Assembly (NCBI GenBank): GCA_006386115.1
Contig: VFIW01000022.1
Location: 62,001 to 126,000, forward strand
Direction: 5' to 3'
DNA from: Globisporangium splendens
Taxonomy: Eukaryota; Oomycota; Peronosporomycetes; Pythiales; Pythiaceae
DNA length: 64,000 nt
Below, piece by piece: positions 36,201-47,605 of the stretch (positions within the stretch are counted from its first letter, which is position 1; the number at the start of each line of letters is the position of its first letter). The position numbers and the translations under genes were made by a program. Below the pieces are notes generated by a model. The model was not told the origin of the DNA. It searched no databases and saw only the letters and a list, made by a program, of their open reading frames with translations.

Positions 36201-38047
36201 CCTTGCGAAGTGTCAATATCAAAAAGCTTTTGATGTTTGGGCGGACCTTCAATAAAGGGCTCAAGGAGGAGAACAGCAGTCGCGCATTTTGAGGCGTCAT
36301 GTGCGTCACATATTCTAAACACTCTTGTAGTCGACTTGTCAGCTTGTGGTCAATATCCAACGGATGCCGCTTGGTAATTCTCGCCAAGAGCTTGATCGCA
36401 GTCTGTCTTGTACAATAATTGAGTTCACCAGTTGATCAATAATCTTCTCACGCGCAGAAACATGATGCTGAAAACACCCCAAGATAATTCGAATCGCAAA
36501 GTCAACCCAAGGAACCTCTGTCTTGTCGGATCGTCCCTTGCAAACACTTGATTTACTTTGACTAGCAGCAGTAGCATCGTCTTGGCTTCCTCCGTTGTGC
36601 ATCATGAGAAGAAATCCAAAATGCACCATGCGCTGCGTCACTGGGCTCCAGCTTCCATCTTGCGGATTCACGATGGTGTCCAAAAACGCAGCTCTCGTGG
36701 CGACGCCAGTCGAGTCGTTTCCAGCATATCCTGTATAACAACAAGACACGTTAGAATCTTGATGAGTGTCAAGCAAAATACCATTTGCTGCAATGGAAAG
36801 GCAAAGCACATACCTGGAGAAGAACGCTCAGTCGTATACGATTGCGTTACCTTGCTCACAAGGAACGTGCTCACGCGTGTTTCATATTTTTCTAGCGTTG
36901 CGATCGTGAGGAGCAGACCGACATCAAAGGATGTGAGATCGCTCACGCGAAGCTCATACTCATCCAAAAACACTTTTGCGATACTTTCATCGTGTTTTAG
37001 CGCGAGGTCGGCATGGTACATCATCGTCGACAAGAGCACTTTAAGCTCACGCGCAGAGCTTGAATTATTCATGGACGTCGCGTGTGAAGTTGAAGATCGT
37101 TGTCCAGCATACATTGCCGCACTACTACCGGCAACAGCATCACATTTTCGTAGCAACATGCTCATCAGTAGTCGCTTGCAAAACTCGTTCTTCGTTCTCC
37201 CAATGAGCAGCACGACGTTGTAGAAAATTATCGGGAGTGACTCCAAGTTGTCGTTCTGGTTGCTTCCATCACGCACTTCATTGAAGATTTCTCGGTTCAC
37301 TTCACGAAAGATCTTGCCGCAAAGTTCTCGCTCCTGGTCGTCGTTGAAATTGAAATCTCGAAAAGTTTTGACCACTTGCAAGAAGAAACGCTTCGGCCAC
37401 GCCAGCGCAAACAGCTTCGCGAGAACTTTGTCTTTGTACGCCAACCCGGAACACTGGTCGATCATCGACTCATCTAGTTCCAGTAGGGGGCATTGCGCCA
37501 CACGAAGCAGCAATTGCGGGAGCAACTCGATAGAGTAGAATACCACGAGCCCCTCTGCAGGGCGGACACGCTGTAATTGCTGGCATAACAGAACGCCGCG
37601 CACAAGTTCTTCAATAATCACCGGCAAATCCGTAACGTTCAAGTGGTGCAACTCACGCATCAAGACGCTCAAGATCGCAGCCGCCAACGCATTCGGAGCA
37701 TTCTGCGCATGCATGCTCTGTATGATGATCAAAAAGACGTTCTTCCTCCACTGCTCGCCTTCGCGAACATTGCTCGGCGCATGCAACGCCCAGAACACGG
37801 CCTGGAACGCGTCGAGAAACTCGTGGTCTTCGTACTGATTTTGCCCCACGGCTGTCTGCGCGGCAAGGCGATCGACGAGCATGGCCTTCATGCGTTCGGC
37901 TCCAATGGCCGACACGATGGCGAACGCCTGCCTGGTGGCATTATCTTCGTCGTTGCTTCCGTTGCGATGGGTCGCGTCGCCGTCGCGCGCGCGGAACATG
38001 CGCACCAACTGCGCGAGCTGCTGCATCTCATCGTCATTGCCCACCAT
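33293..38047 (-). CDS. FANCI: Fanconi anemia group I protein homologue
   Basis: This minus-strand gene starts at 38047 (MVGNDDEMQQL) and would encode about 1,430 residues. Family landmarks are DLPVIIEELVRGV in the N-terminal helical part; SFLILTLRKAMF (36231-36194), whose Lys sits where the mono-ubiquitinated Lys of FANCI lies; LPPLKVDSCLA and LTDFEIDKNLSF in the middle; and IPDVIFQIEQFDVTLIKLSKLCK then SQWIRLRQSRDFRFN at the end. The C-terminal tail is acidic and closes with a basic RKRSRQQ. FANCI pairs with FANCD2 on DNA at stalled forks and crosslinks. Two introns (about 36813-36735 and 33647-33605) are standard. The frame also breaks near 36415-36390 and near 34205-34185 without plausible introns, so either the gene is damaged or the sequence has one-base errors. 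Confidence 0.85.
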
Positions 38048-38343
38048 TTCCCAGAATGCGGAACGCTGAAACGCGCCATTTTGGTCGTACAGCGCTTCTC
38101 CCCTAAAGTCCGATGTTGCGGTTCAAACTACTCTCTATCTCCTCTAAAGTGCGACAGCTTGCAAGAAAAAAGTGTGCATCGACGCAATGTGATTGGTGTG
38201 ATAGATGTTTAAATGTTCTGATTGGTGGAAATTGCTGGATGGAGTGTGTGGGCAAAAGCTGGCCGCCGGTCTGCGTTCCCCCCCTTTCGCCGCCTTTTGC
38301 TTCTGCGTGACAGTCCCGAAAGCCCGAACGAGAAGCAACCACG

Positions 38344-38973
38344 ATGCTGCACCTGCTGAAGAAAGCCTCCGCGGCCGCCAAGCCCAAGAACACCATCCAG
38401 GCGCGCCTGATGAGCGGCGGCCACGGCCACGGCGGCCCGCCACCAACGGGCTTCGAGGCCAAGGTCCGCGCTGTCTTGCCACAGGACTACCAGGTGCGTC
38501 ACGAAGTCCAGGAAAAAGGAGAAATTCCTTTGCCGAGCAAAAAAATGTCCCCCCTCCCTCCCTCCCTCGTTGTCCACATGGAGAAAGGATTTGGCTGAAG
38601 AGGGAGATAAGCACGATGGTGTCGACGTGTATACTCACTGCGATTGTAATTGATATGTTTGTGTATAGATTGTGTTGGCCACTTTGGGCATCTACTCCAG
38701 TATCGTCCTTCTTTTCAAGCTCAAGCCATCGAAGAAGGCCCCTGAAGCCATCGGTACGTTTGAGCAAGCGCATGTATGTATATATGCAGTCCACGAAGGG
38801 AGGACTAACGTTCTGGTTGGTCTGGTATCTTTTTACGAATAGCTGCCGCCCCTGCCTCGACCTCGACCTCGGACGCCATCCCATCGTTGTTCGATGACGA
38901 ATTCGATGAGTGGTCGAAGCTCCCAGGCAACATCGAGCGATGGGAGAAGAGCCTCGACACCATCGGTGCTTAA
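38344..38973 (+). CDS. Small mitochondrial-type single-pass membrane protein
   Basis: Three exons (38344-38493, 38669-38753, 38843-38973) give 121 residues. The N-terminus MLHLLKKASAAAKPKNTIQARLMS, basic and lacking acids, resembles a mitochondrial presequence. It is followed by a GGHGHGGPPP stretch, one transmembrane helix (VLATLGIYSSIVLLF) and an acidic, Trp-containing tail. The layout VRAVLPQDYQIVLATLG resembles small accessory subunits of F1Fo ATP synthase or another respiratory complex. That assignment is tentative, because such short sequences give little to compare. The gene diverges from FANCI with a gap of about 300 bp. Confidence 0.7.
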
Positions 38974-39425
38974 GCGCACGTGGTGTCCCACCTCCCTCTC
39001 CACAGTCCTATTGCTGCTGCCGGCCGAGTTAAATGACCATGGACGCCGCACGACTTCTACCGTTGAAAGAACAAGCATGTTGAGTTCTCAATATATTTGT
39101 TGCTGGCGCTTGGAGTGAACGAGCGAGTGCAAGTCCATCACATTTGTGTCTTCTCTCATTTCTCCAGACGCTGGCTGGCGTAGCTGTCCAAGTCCATTGG
39201 TGGTTGGTTGCATTTTTAAAAAGAGAAAAAGACAAAAGAAAAAAGAGAGAAATGTTCAATTGTTCCCATGGCTAAGACACCCTTGAGTGCATTCGTTCGT
39301 TATACATGAAACATAGATATAGAGAGTTCGCGATGATAGATGAGAAGAGCAGAGAATAGAGCAATCGGACGTGACGCTGGCAGGGGAAAATGCAGTCAAG
39401 CGTGCGCGAATAACCAGAGCAGCAT
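38974..39425. other. Intergenic between convergent genes, no gene seen
   Basis: This 452-bp gap separates the 3' ends of two convergent genes. A purine-rich AAAAAGAGAAAAAGAC tract near 39220 is the only notable feature. Confidence 0.35.
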
Positions 39426-40947
39426 CTAGTCGCCAATGCACCCGAATTCGCTCGAGCCATCTCCACGAAGGCGCTCGCACAGCATCGGCTCGTAGTGGTC
39501 GCCGCCGCGGTCGCTTCCAGTGAGACGCATTAACAGGAACCATGGCGCATGGCCCTTCGAGTGGCACTTGGTGCTCTGGTCCAGTTCGCCCTCGGCGCGT
39601 GGTCGATGCGGCAGGAAAAACATCTTGCCGCAGCCCACAAGGACGACGAAAATGTCGCGCTGGTACGCCGTCGCGAGTGCTTCGAGCACGATGTCGTCGC
39701 CCCACGCCACACGCGAGTTGTCGGGGTCGTTGTCCACGGACACGAGCCCAGAGCGGCTGTAGTTTAGGCCGATCAGGAAATGCGTGTTGTCGCCATTGCC
39801 GACCTGCATGTACTCGCAGTAGGACTGCGCATCGACAACCGGCTGCGCATACTGGGAGTACACCATCTCGGCCGCTTTTCCCCAAGAATAGCCGCGGTCT
39901 TGAAGCTCAATGCACTTGGCGTAAAGAAGGTCTTTGTCGCTCTTGCGCGCCACGAATCGACGCGTTTGAATCGGACTGACACCCCATCCGCCCTTCAGCG
40001 ATGGGAAATAGAGATTCTGGATCGCCGTCTCGATCTTCTTCTTCTCGTCCGACGAGCTCGAGTTGTAGTGCAGCATGAAGTACTTCGTCGCCACCTTACG
40101 GATGTCATGCGGACGCAGCGGCTCACACTCTTCCGTGTACAACAAAAGCTGCTCCATGGACAGAAACAAGCAGTCGCCGAATGGTGCCACAGGCGCGAGG
40201 TACTTGACGCTGTACGCGATGTCGTGCGGCATGTACGACACACCGTCTTCTTCGAGCACGCGCAGCAAATCGCGGCTGCTGTAATCCACGCCGGAGACGC
40301 GCTGCCAGCCCATACACACCGTCACGGGACGATCCATCACGATCTGCTTATCGGTCATCACAAACCGATCCGACCGCGCCATGCGAGGCGTTAATAGCGC
40401 TTGGTCTGGCACGGCCTGCATGTATCACATACATACAAGAAAAAGACAAGAAGCGTGAGAATCAGGTCGCACAACCAAGCAAGACGGAGCGACACTGTCA
40501 AAAAGCGCCGACCATTTGCTGGTATTGCGAATACGCTAACAGACGCGAGTCGAGAATCTGCTGCGCATCGTTGATCGCTTCGCTGAAGCCGTCGAACTTG
40601 GTGATCTGCGTCGACGCGTCGAGCGCCGGCAGGTACGGGAGCACCATGGGCATCGCCTCTAGCTCGATCGACACATCCGAGTCCTCTCCTTCGTCGTTCT
40701 CGACCTCGTTGTCCGCGTCGCCGTTATCAGATGCGGACGACACCAGGAAGCTCGAGGCGTCGCGTTCCGAGGACGAATTGGACGTCGTCGGCGACGTCAC
40801 GACGAAGCCGGACGACGCCGAAAGCGACTCGGTCAGCGCTTGCTTGGGCGACGGCGGCGCGCTGCCGCTGCTCTGGCGCAGCACGAACACGTACTCCTTC
40901 TCCTCTTCCTTCATGACCGCGAGCTCGTGCGGCTGCTCCATTATCAC
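39426..40947 (-). CDS. OTU-like cysteine protease / deubiquitinase
   Basis: Two exons (40947-40513, 40415-39426) give 474 residues. The N-terminal exon is acidic and Ser-rich (ENDEGEDSDVSIELEAM). The catalytic exon has APFGDCLFLSMEQLLLY, where D, C and the following residues match the OTU D-G-x-C-L-F box with Gly and Asp swapped to GDC. WGDDIVLEALATAYQRDIFVV follows, and then GGDHYEPM, supplying the catalytic His near the C-terminus as in OTU enzymes. OTU proteases cleave ubiquitin chains. The altered first box makes activity likely but not certain. A longer spacing between Cys and His than in minimal OTUs allows an insert (KGGWGVSPIQTRRFVARK). Confidence 0.78.
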
Positions 40948-41716
40948 GGACGACTTTGAAGTTTTAATATAGCAAACTGTATGGGGAAGGCGCTGCTTTC
41001 TGGCTTTTCTCTTTTTTTGTTCTCATCAGGAGACGCTGAGAAAAACTCCTGCGGCTTGCTATTGGCTGAAATAGAGGTTCTGGTGACCAATATTTCAACG
41101 AATCACCGAGTTGATTTTAGAAACGAGGTTTTATACAAGGATTGAGGTTTTAAATTTCCACCTCAAAGAGTTTACAGTTCGTTCCGCTTATAATGTCATC
41201 TGATGTAAAAGCATTACTGAGCATCACCCTGTCAAATACGATACTGTCATGAAATAGCTGTCGCATCGAATTGCGAAGGCTACAGACTCACGAGAATTTC
41301 AAAACCAAGTGCACTGCACTTCGAAAACATGGACACAATCAGAAAAGTACAAGAACCAAACCACAGTCAACCGAACATAATAACAGGCGAAGCAATAGAT
41401 TGTGCATGAACCGGATAAGAAAACGGCGATTGTAACGGGATTGCCCGGTACACAGCGCAAACGTGCGTTGAGGAAGCGCAGGTGAGAGGAAGGACACAGC
41501 GGTAACTCTGTGTCCAAAAGAAGGAAGGGAGCTTTGCGCGACAACGTGCAAAATGAGAAGTGAATTGAAATCTTAAGGTTTGAAATGCAAATCTGATGGG
41601 TTGTTCCTACGGTGTCTCCGATCGATGGATAGTCGGGTGTTCAATCCAACTGTCATCCAATGAGATTAAACTTTAATGGAATGTTCTTATTAGCTAAAAA
41701 TTCAACTGGCTACATT
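40948..41716. other. Gene-to-repeat transition, nothing recognised
   Basis: This AT-rich stretch marks the end of the gene-dense part. No gene or clear repeat boundary is seen. From about 41717 the sequence passes into retrotransposon material. Confidence 0.35.
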
Positions 41717-41822
41717 GAGTGTTCATGGGTTAACGGGTGGGTTTGGAGAGTGGTAGAACCCGTGTGGGTGTGACCCACACCCTTTGTACACAAGAACCCA
41801 TGTAATGGGAAGCCCCATTACA
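41717..41822 (-). repeat. 3' LTR end of element A (left boundary uncertain)
   Basis: The fragment ends in CCATTACA at 41822, directly followed on the + strand by TCATCCCCC, the complement of a purine tract GGGGGATGA. That is the expected polypurine tract next to the 3' LTR of an element read on the minus strand. The terminal 20 or so bases form the palindrome TGTAATGG..CCATTACA seen at other LTR ends here. The other end of this LTR could not be placed. Confidence 0.5.
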
Positions 41823-42029
41823 TCATCCCCCGTAAAGCGATTGGTCAGGTAGAAACGCGTACGCGACCAATCCCTCTGGATTCTTCTGTGTTCTTTGATG
41901 TTCTTCCGTGTTCGGAAGAACTGAACGCAGGAGAGAACACTCTGCGGGCTGGGTTGTTGAGGTGCTGCGCGCCTCAGCAGTAAAGAATTGTCCAAGCGCC
42001 GCAACTTGTACGAGGTGAGCCTCGTACAG

Positions 42030-44252
42030 ATGTCTTCGATCGACAGCGTCGCTGTCGACTACGACTCAAGTTGTAAGGAGGGAACTCCTTACAGTGCTCC
42101 TTTGAAACGCATCACGGTGACTGTCGAGCGTGACAATCGGGCGGAAGAAGCAAAGCTTTCTTCTGGAGCGAAGCGTTCATTGTCCGCGACTCTGTTGAAT
42201 GAACCTGCGCGGAAAAAGCATCGTGAGGAGGAAGTTCCTCACGGAGAAGCGAGTGGAACCATCGCAGCGATTGACATTTCCGACGATGATGCATCAGATC
42301 GCACTGCGGTGGGGAAACTCGCGCTAGGAGTATTAGCATCAGCTGATCCTGACTTGGTGAATGCAGTGAGAGGTACCCTCCTCTGTAATGGGCTATACCT
42401 AGCCATTGCACGAAGGTGGATCTGTTCACAGATCTGGTGTGCCACACACCACCTTCAGTGTGCATTGTGGAGAGACAATTAACAAAGGGATTACAGTACG
42501 ACAGTCCCACATGCACATGTGACGTCATCCCATGACGTCGCGAGCGCTCTCTGTGCTGATCAGTGCAGAATGTTGTTCACATGTACTAATCAGTACAGAG
42601 TGATGACATCCATGTACTAATCAAGTACTGAGTGATGGTTCCTACTTGGGAAACTGCACTGGTGATGAGACCGAGGTGTGTCTGCCACCTAAAGTGAGTG
42701 GCTGTAGCCAATCACTTTGCAGGGAATTTTCCACGGGACTTCAAGTTCAAGCTTCTCGAAGATCTTGTGGGTTCAACCTCAGTGTACCCAAGGTTTTATA
42801 TATCATATTCATAGGTTTTATTGTGTATGTTTAGGTTTTAGTTATAAAACGTGTAGGATCCCTTGGGGTTCATTTGTAAGTAGCGACAGGAATCATAAGC
42901 ATTTTAATTCAGCTGCAATTTTAGCCTCAAATACTCAAGTCGTCTTCTCTCCCTCCAAGTCGGGAGATCGCTTCCTCAAGTCGCACAAGCGTGTGTGCCG
43001 TGTTTTGTGGACTGTTGTGAACAGCACCCATTACATCCTCTCACTGGACGTACCCAATGGTGAATTGGATACTGCCGATTCACTCGAGGGCTTGCCCCTC
43101 GAAGTGGGATCCGAGACTGATGCGCAGGTTACTGCGTCATCGGGAAATAGCGAGTTGCCACGCTATCTTGCCTTTCCTGCAGAGCAGAAGGATCCGGTGA
43201 CGGGTCCTTTTGAAGGGATGGATTTCATCCCTTCTAGTTGGAGCCATTTGTGGCCACCCAAACCCAATTGGGTTCGTGCGCATCGTAGCACCAAGCATGG
43301 GGGAACTCACGCGCTGTCCGATGTGAGTGGTGCCAAGGACGATGACTTCGTCCTTCGACAGAACTTTCATCCAAAGGTGCGTGAGGAATTTTACATCGAT
43401 TTGTTTCATTCGATGCGATTCTTCGACGGTCGGTCGAAGTTAAAGAAGGCTCACAGCGCTGGAAAACAAGCGCTGTTTCTTTCGCAAGCGTGGAATGCCT
43501 TCGTTGTGAATTTCAACGAAGACGCTGCGAAATGCATCGCTCGGTTGCGAAACAATCGAGAGAAATTCCTCAGTCACAATGCCTTTGGAAAGTTATTGGC
43601 GATCCACGAAGACTGCATCGATCTGGGTGTTCCGTGTGGTGTCAAGTCCACTTTGATGGGTTGTCGCATCTGCGTAGACGATGCTCCTCAGCTGACTGAG
43701 GAGAATTTGCGCGGGTACAACGGAATCACGCTTCCTCACGGATTGCAAGATAGGATCCGTGAGTTGTGGAAGCAAGAGTCTCTTGGCATCGACTCTCGTA
43801 TTGCTGCACCAACCCGGGAACATCGGCGTGGAGTACCGCGGCAGGCTCCCAGGTATCTCGATCTGGCGGGCAGCCCAGCCAACGAACGCGGTAAACGCGC
43901 TCCTTCTTCCCTCGCGACGATTGGTCGCGATGTGCAAGTATCTTCTCCACGATCCAGCGTTGGTTCCCCTCGGAGTTACGCAACGGAGGAGCTGGTGGAG
44001 GAAAGATCTGCTCGTGACTCTGAGGTTCACCCTCAGAGTGATCTTCTTGGGCGACTGAAGAACACCGAGCGAGAGAACGAGGTTCTCCGACTTCGGGTCG
44101 AACTAAGCGAGATGATCGCGAAGCACGAACGGCTCGAGGGACGTCTTTCGAGGCTCGAGGCGGGTCACAAGCTTGTTCTTGGGATCCTTCGTGAGCATGG
44201 TCTCTTGAAGAGGAAGAGACCGGCGAGTCATCGTGACGATGATACGCTTTGA
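42030..44252 (+). CDS. Antisense ORF of element A, interrupted by a solo LTR
   Basis: This + strand ORF runs opposite to pol. It starts at the first ATG (42030), is interrupted at 42384 by a 652-bp solo LTR with a 5-bp duplication, and continues from about 43036 in the same frame to a TGA at 44252. The inserted length (657) is a multiple of three. The protein would be about 520 residues: a basic N-terminal part (PARKKHREEE), a central region with EEFYIDLFHSMRFF and, about 30 residues on, AWNAFVVNF, and a C-terminal coiled coil (RENEVLRLRVELSEMIAKH) ending in LLKRKRP. The last 530 bases lie antisense to the integrase-chromodomain coding region. A related ORF occurs at 60515. The function is unknown; basic patches suggest a nuclear location. 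Confidence 0.55.
42384..43035 (+). repeat. Solo LTR (652 bp) with TCCTC target duplication
   Basis: The ends are TGTAATGG and CCATTACA, and TCCTC flanks both sides (42379-42383 and 43036-43040). It is related to the LTRs at 47950-48568, 59787-60438 (same 652-bp length, opposite strand) and 61231-61836. Inside are imperfect palindromes around TGATCA and TAATCA (about 42550-42625), a GACGTCAT repeat pair, and TTTTATATAT and TTATAAAAC elements on either strand that could serve as promoter or processing signals. The lack of internal sequence and the perfect duplication indicate LTR-LTR recombination after insertion. Confidence 0.9.
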
Positions 44253-46401
44253 GTCGCCCGATGTAGAACGTCGGGTGCAGATGCATAGTTGGAGGAAGCT
44301 CCAACTCATATGCGTCTCCAATCCTTTCAAGTACCTTGAAAGAGCCAATGTGACTTGGCAGCAACTTGTTGCTGTCACTGCCCGCCACTCTGTTAGGTAG
44401 GTTGGCAGTCGATAACAAAACAAATGAATTCTTTTTAAATTCATTCGTGTTTTTGCGGCCACTCTTGTCCGCTTGTTCCTTCTGACTATCCACTGCGTTG
44501 GCGACTGAATCGCGGACAAAGCGGATGACAGCTTGTCGCTGCAACACTGTTGTAGCGATGTCTTTGTCGGCGATCGCCGCATGAACAGTTACCTGCTCAT
44601 GTTGATGTGGGGTCTCCAAATGTTCCGATGCAACAGCTGCTGCTTCGTGGACTCCTCCCCCGCTTAAAGGAGATATCACCGGTGGAGGCGACATCCCACC
44701 GAGGATGGAGAGAAGACGTGGGTGCCTGAGGGCGTTCACGTGAAACGGCGTGTGCCCAGTTGAGGCATGCACAGAGTTGTTGATTGCAAACTCTGCGAGG
44801 GGGAGACATTCACTCCAGTGAGTGAATGAATGCGCAATGCTGCGCAGAATATCCTCGAGCGTGCGATTTACACGCTCGGTCTGACTATCTGTTTCCAGAT
44901 GATCAGCTGTCGACATCTTGAGTTGAGTACCCAAGAGTCGGAAGAGTTCTTGCCAAATGGCAGCTGTGAATCGTGGATCTCGGTCCGACACGATTTCTGT
45001 TGGCATTCTGTGTAGTCTGAACACGGAATCGAGGAATATCTGCGCTGTCTGCTTTGAGGTGACGCTAGCAGGGACAGCGCTGAGATGAACCATCTTACTG
45101 AAGCGATCCACGATGACGAGGACCCCAGTCTTCCTGCCAGAGTCAGCAGGAAGCCCGAAGATGAAATCCATCGAGACTGACTTCCGACAGTCCGTTGGGA
45201 TTGGCAGAGATCGCAGCGGTGCGTTGGTGACCGGTGCTGGCTTTACGCGCTGGCACACTTCGCATGCGCGTACGTATTTGCGGACCCACTTGTATTGGTG
45301 GGACCAACAGAAGTCGCGGGAAAGCGCGAGATACGTTTTCTCTCGTCCTGGATGGCCGCGGAAAGACGCATCGTGGCACTCAAAGTGCACACGACTGCGA
45401 AGATCACTATCGTTTGGAACGACAGTGCGCGGTGCGTCGCTGTCGTCTGCACGGTAGTACAACACATCGTCGTGTGACTCACAACGATGTAGACGAGCGC
45501 GTTGAGCCGGATCCAACGCCTTGAGTGACTTATCAGACGGGTCTGACAAGTGGACAGCAAGTCGGCAGGTGTTACTGTCTGTCGCATATGCTCTTTTGAT
45601 ATCGTCAAGGATCGACGATATCGGTGTGCTTTCTCGTGTGATTGCCAGCACACGGTCTTCCTCCGAGTCGTTCGCTCTCGACTCAAGGTCTGGGCGACGT
45701 GACAACACATCCGCAATCGCGTTGAACCGACAGGGTTTGTACTCGACGTCAAACTCGTACTCCGCAAAGAAAGAAAGCCATCGGGCCATTCTTTGCGATA
45801 GATGTGGTGACTTCACTGCGGTGCGCAGCGAAGCATGGTCAGTGTAAACGGTGAACCGTTTGCCTCCAAGTAGACACACACTAAATTTCGTTAGAGCGTA
45901 CTTCATGGCAAGCAACTCCTTTTCATGTACTGGGTAATTGCGCTCAGCTGGCTTCAGCTGACGCGATTGACAGCAGATCAGGCGTTCGCGATCTGCATCA
46001 TCGCGCTGCATCAGCGCGCATCCGATTGCAAAGTCGGATGCATCACAGATCACATAGAATGGTCGCTCGTGATCAGCGATCGCGAGAACCGGAGCTTCCA
46101 CGAGGCTGCCTTCCACCTTGACGAATGCTTCTTGGCATTTGTCGGACCACTTCCAATCGACGTCTTTCTTCAGTAAAGATGAAAGAGGTCGGATGATACC
46201 CGCATAGTTCTGCGAGTACTTATGGAGATACGTCGCAAGCCCGAGGAACTTGCGAAGATCCTTTTGACTTGTTGGAGCAGGCCAATCGTTGATCACCTTG
46301 ATCTTTTCGGGATCAGGACGCACTCCGTTCTTACCGACAAAGCAACTGAGAACGGGGATCTCACCAACACCAAACATACTCTTTTGTATGTTTGCGTACA
46401 A
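43726..46401 (-). pseudogene. Element A pol 3' part: RNase H, integrase, chromodomain
   Basis: This is an open frame of 891 residues on the minus strand. The RNase H region has PFYVICDASDFAIG and FTVYTDHASL. The integrase has an H-H-C-C zinc finger ending in CEVCQRVKP and a DDE core: MDFIFG, IVSDRDPRF and ETDSQTERVNRTLED. A GPY/F-like region with HPTFYIGRLKAYH follows, and then a chromodomain near the end (WIVEKILAHRD, YRVRWLGCPPDRDTWEP). The chromodomain places it among chromoviruses, which direct insertion through histone marks. The frame is intact here, but the upstream RT part is separated by a stop, so the polyprotein is broken. Confidence 0.9.
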
Positions 46402-46410
46402 CTTGTGCTT

Positions 46411-47064
46411 TCATATCAAGTCGAGAAGCTGTCGGAGGTGCCCTCTGTGCACTTCCACATCGGATGCAGCATCTGATGCGCGACTGTGTATGAACGCTTC
46501 GTCGAAATAGCTGGGTGCGAAGTCTCGCACCGGACGTAATAGTTGCGTGACGCATCTATTGAACGTGGTGGGAGCATTTGTTAGTCCCTGTGGCATTACA
46601 AGCCACTCCCACAGCATCCCACTCGGGGTGCTGACAGCCGTGAGAGGAATATCCTTCTCACGCATCAAGATTTGATAGAGTCCATCTCTCAAATCGATCG
46701 TACTAAAGATAGTACCACCTTGCATGCTGTCAATAATGACATCTTTGCGAGGTATCTGCGTCTGCGCCGGGATTGTCGCTGCATTCAACTTGTTGAACGC
46801 GTGTACGATCCTCCAACCTCCTGTGGCTTTTTTGACACAGAAGGTAGGACTGCAGTGCGGAGAGTTCGACTCGCGCACTTGTCCTGCTTTACGGCGAGCT
46901 TCAAAGAACTCGTCGATCACCTTGAATTGTTCAGGAGGCAGTGGCCATTGCCTCGTGACGCAGTACTTCGCACCTGGCTTGAGGTCAATCTCATGCCGCT
47001 CTCCTTTGTCTGTCGGAAGACGACATGGTACATCTTCTGGGAATACGTCTTCGTATTCCTTCAA
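46411..47064 (-). pseudogene. Element A reverse transcriptase fragment
   Basis: Ty3-type RT is recognised by HEIDLKPGAKYCVTRQWPLP, FCVKKATGGWRIVHAFNKLN and MLWEWLVMPQGLTNAPTTFNR. The catalytic YxDD box reads YFDEAF where element C+ has YFDDNF, so the second catalytic Asp is Glu. The frame ends at a stop at 46411, just before the RNase H frame. Both changes argue that this copy is inactive. Confidence 0.88.
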
Positions 47065-47605
47065 CAGCCCACAGAATGGACTGTTCTTCTGGGATTCCCA
47101 TCACTGAGCCTGGGATCGTTCCTTTTTGGTCGACTCGTCGAGCACATCAGTGTCCATCACTGATGACGACGCAAGGAAACATTCATCGAGTAGATGCCTC
47201 TGCACTGCCGACTCGGCACCGCTCGCTTCCCGAGGAGCGATGTAACATATCTGCTCGAGGGTCCCTTGATGCAGTTCTTTCATGAACCGTTTCTGGCTTA
47301 TGATTGGTAACGTCATCACTTTCGAAGCGTTCTTCGGAGGGTCTCCTAACGCCATCTCATGGATATGAGATCCATCTTCATCAGTGACCATGACACTGAT
47401 GACTTCGCACGAGGAGCCTTGATCAGAGGTCTCCATTGGCGGTACCTTTCCTTCATCACCGCTCTTCTGAACAGATCGATGGACTTCCGAAGCCTGTCCT
47501 TGAGACTTTCGGGTGGCTTCGTCTTCGAATATCGTGCTGAGGGGGCCATCGCACACCCTTGCACCATGTTCGCTTACCGCCAGCGCGTTGCGCGCCGACG
47601 GGCGG

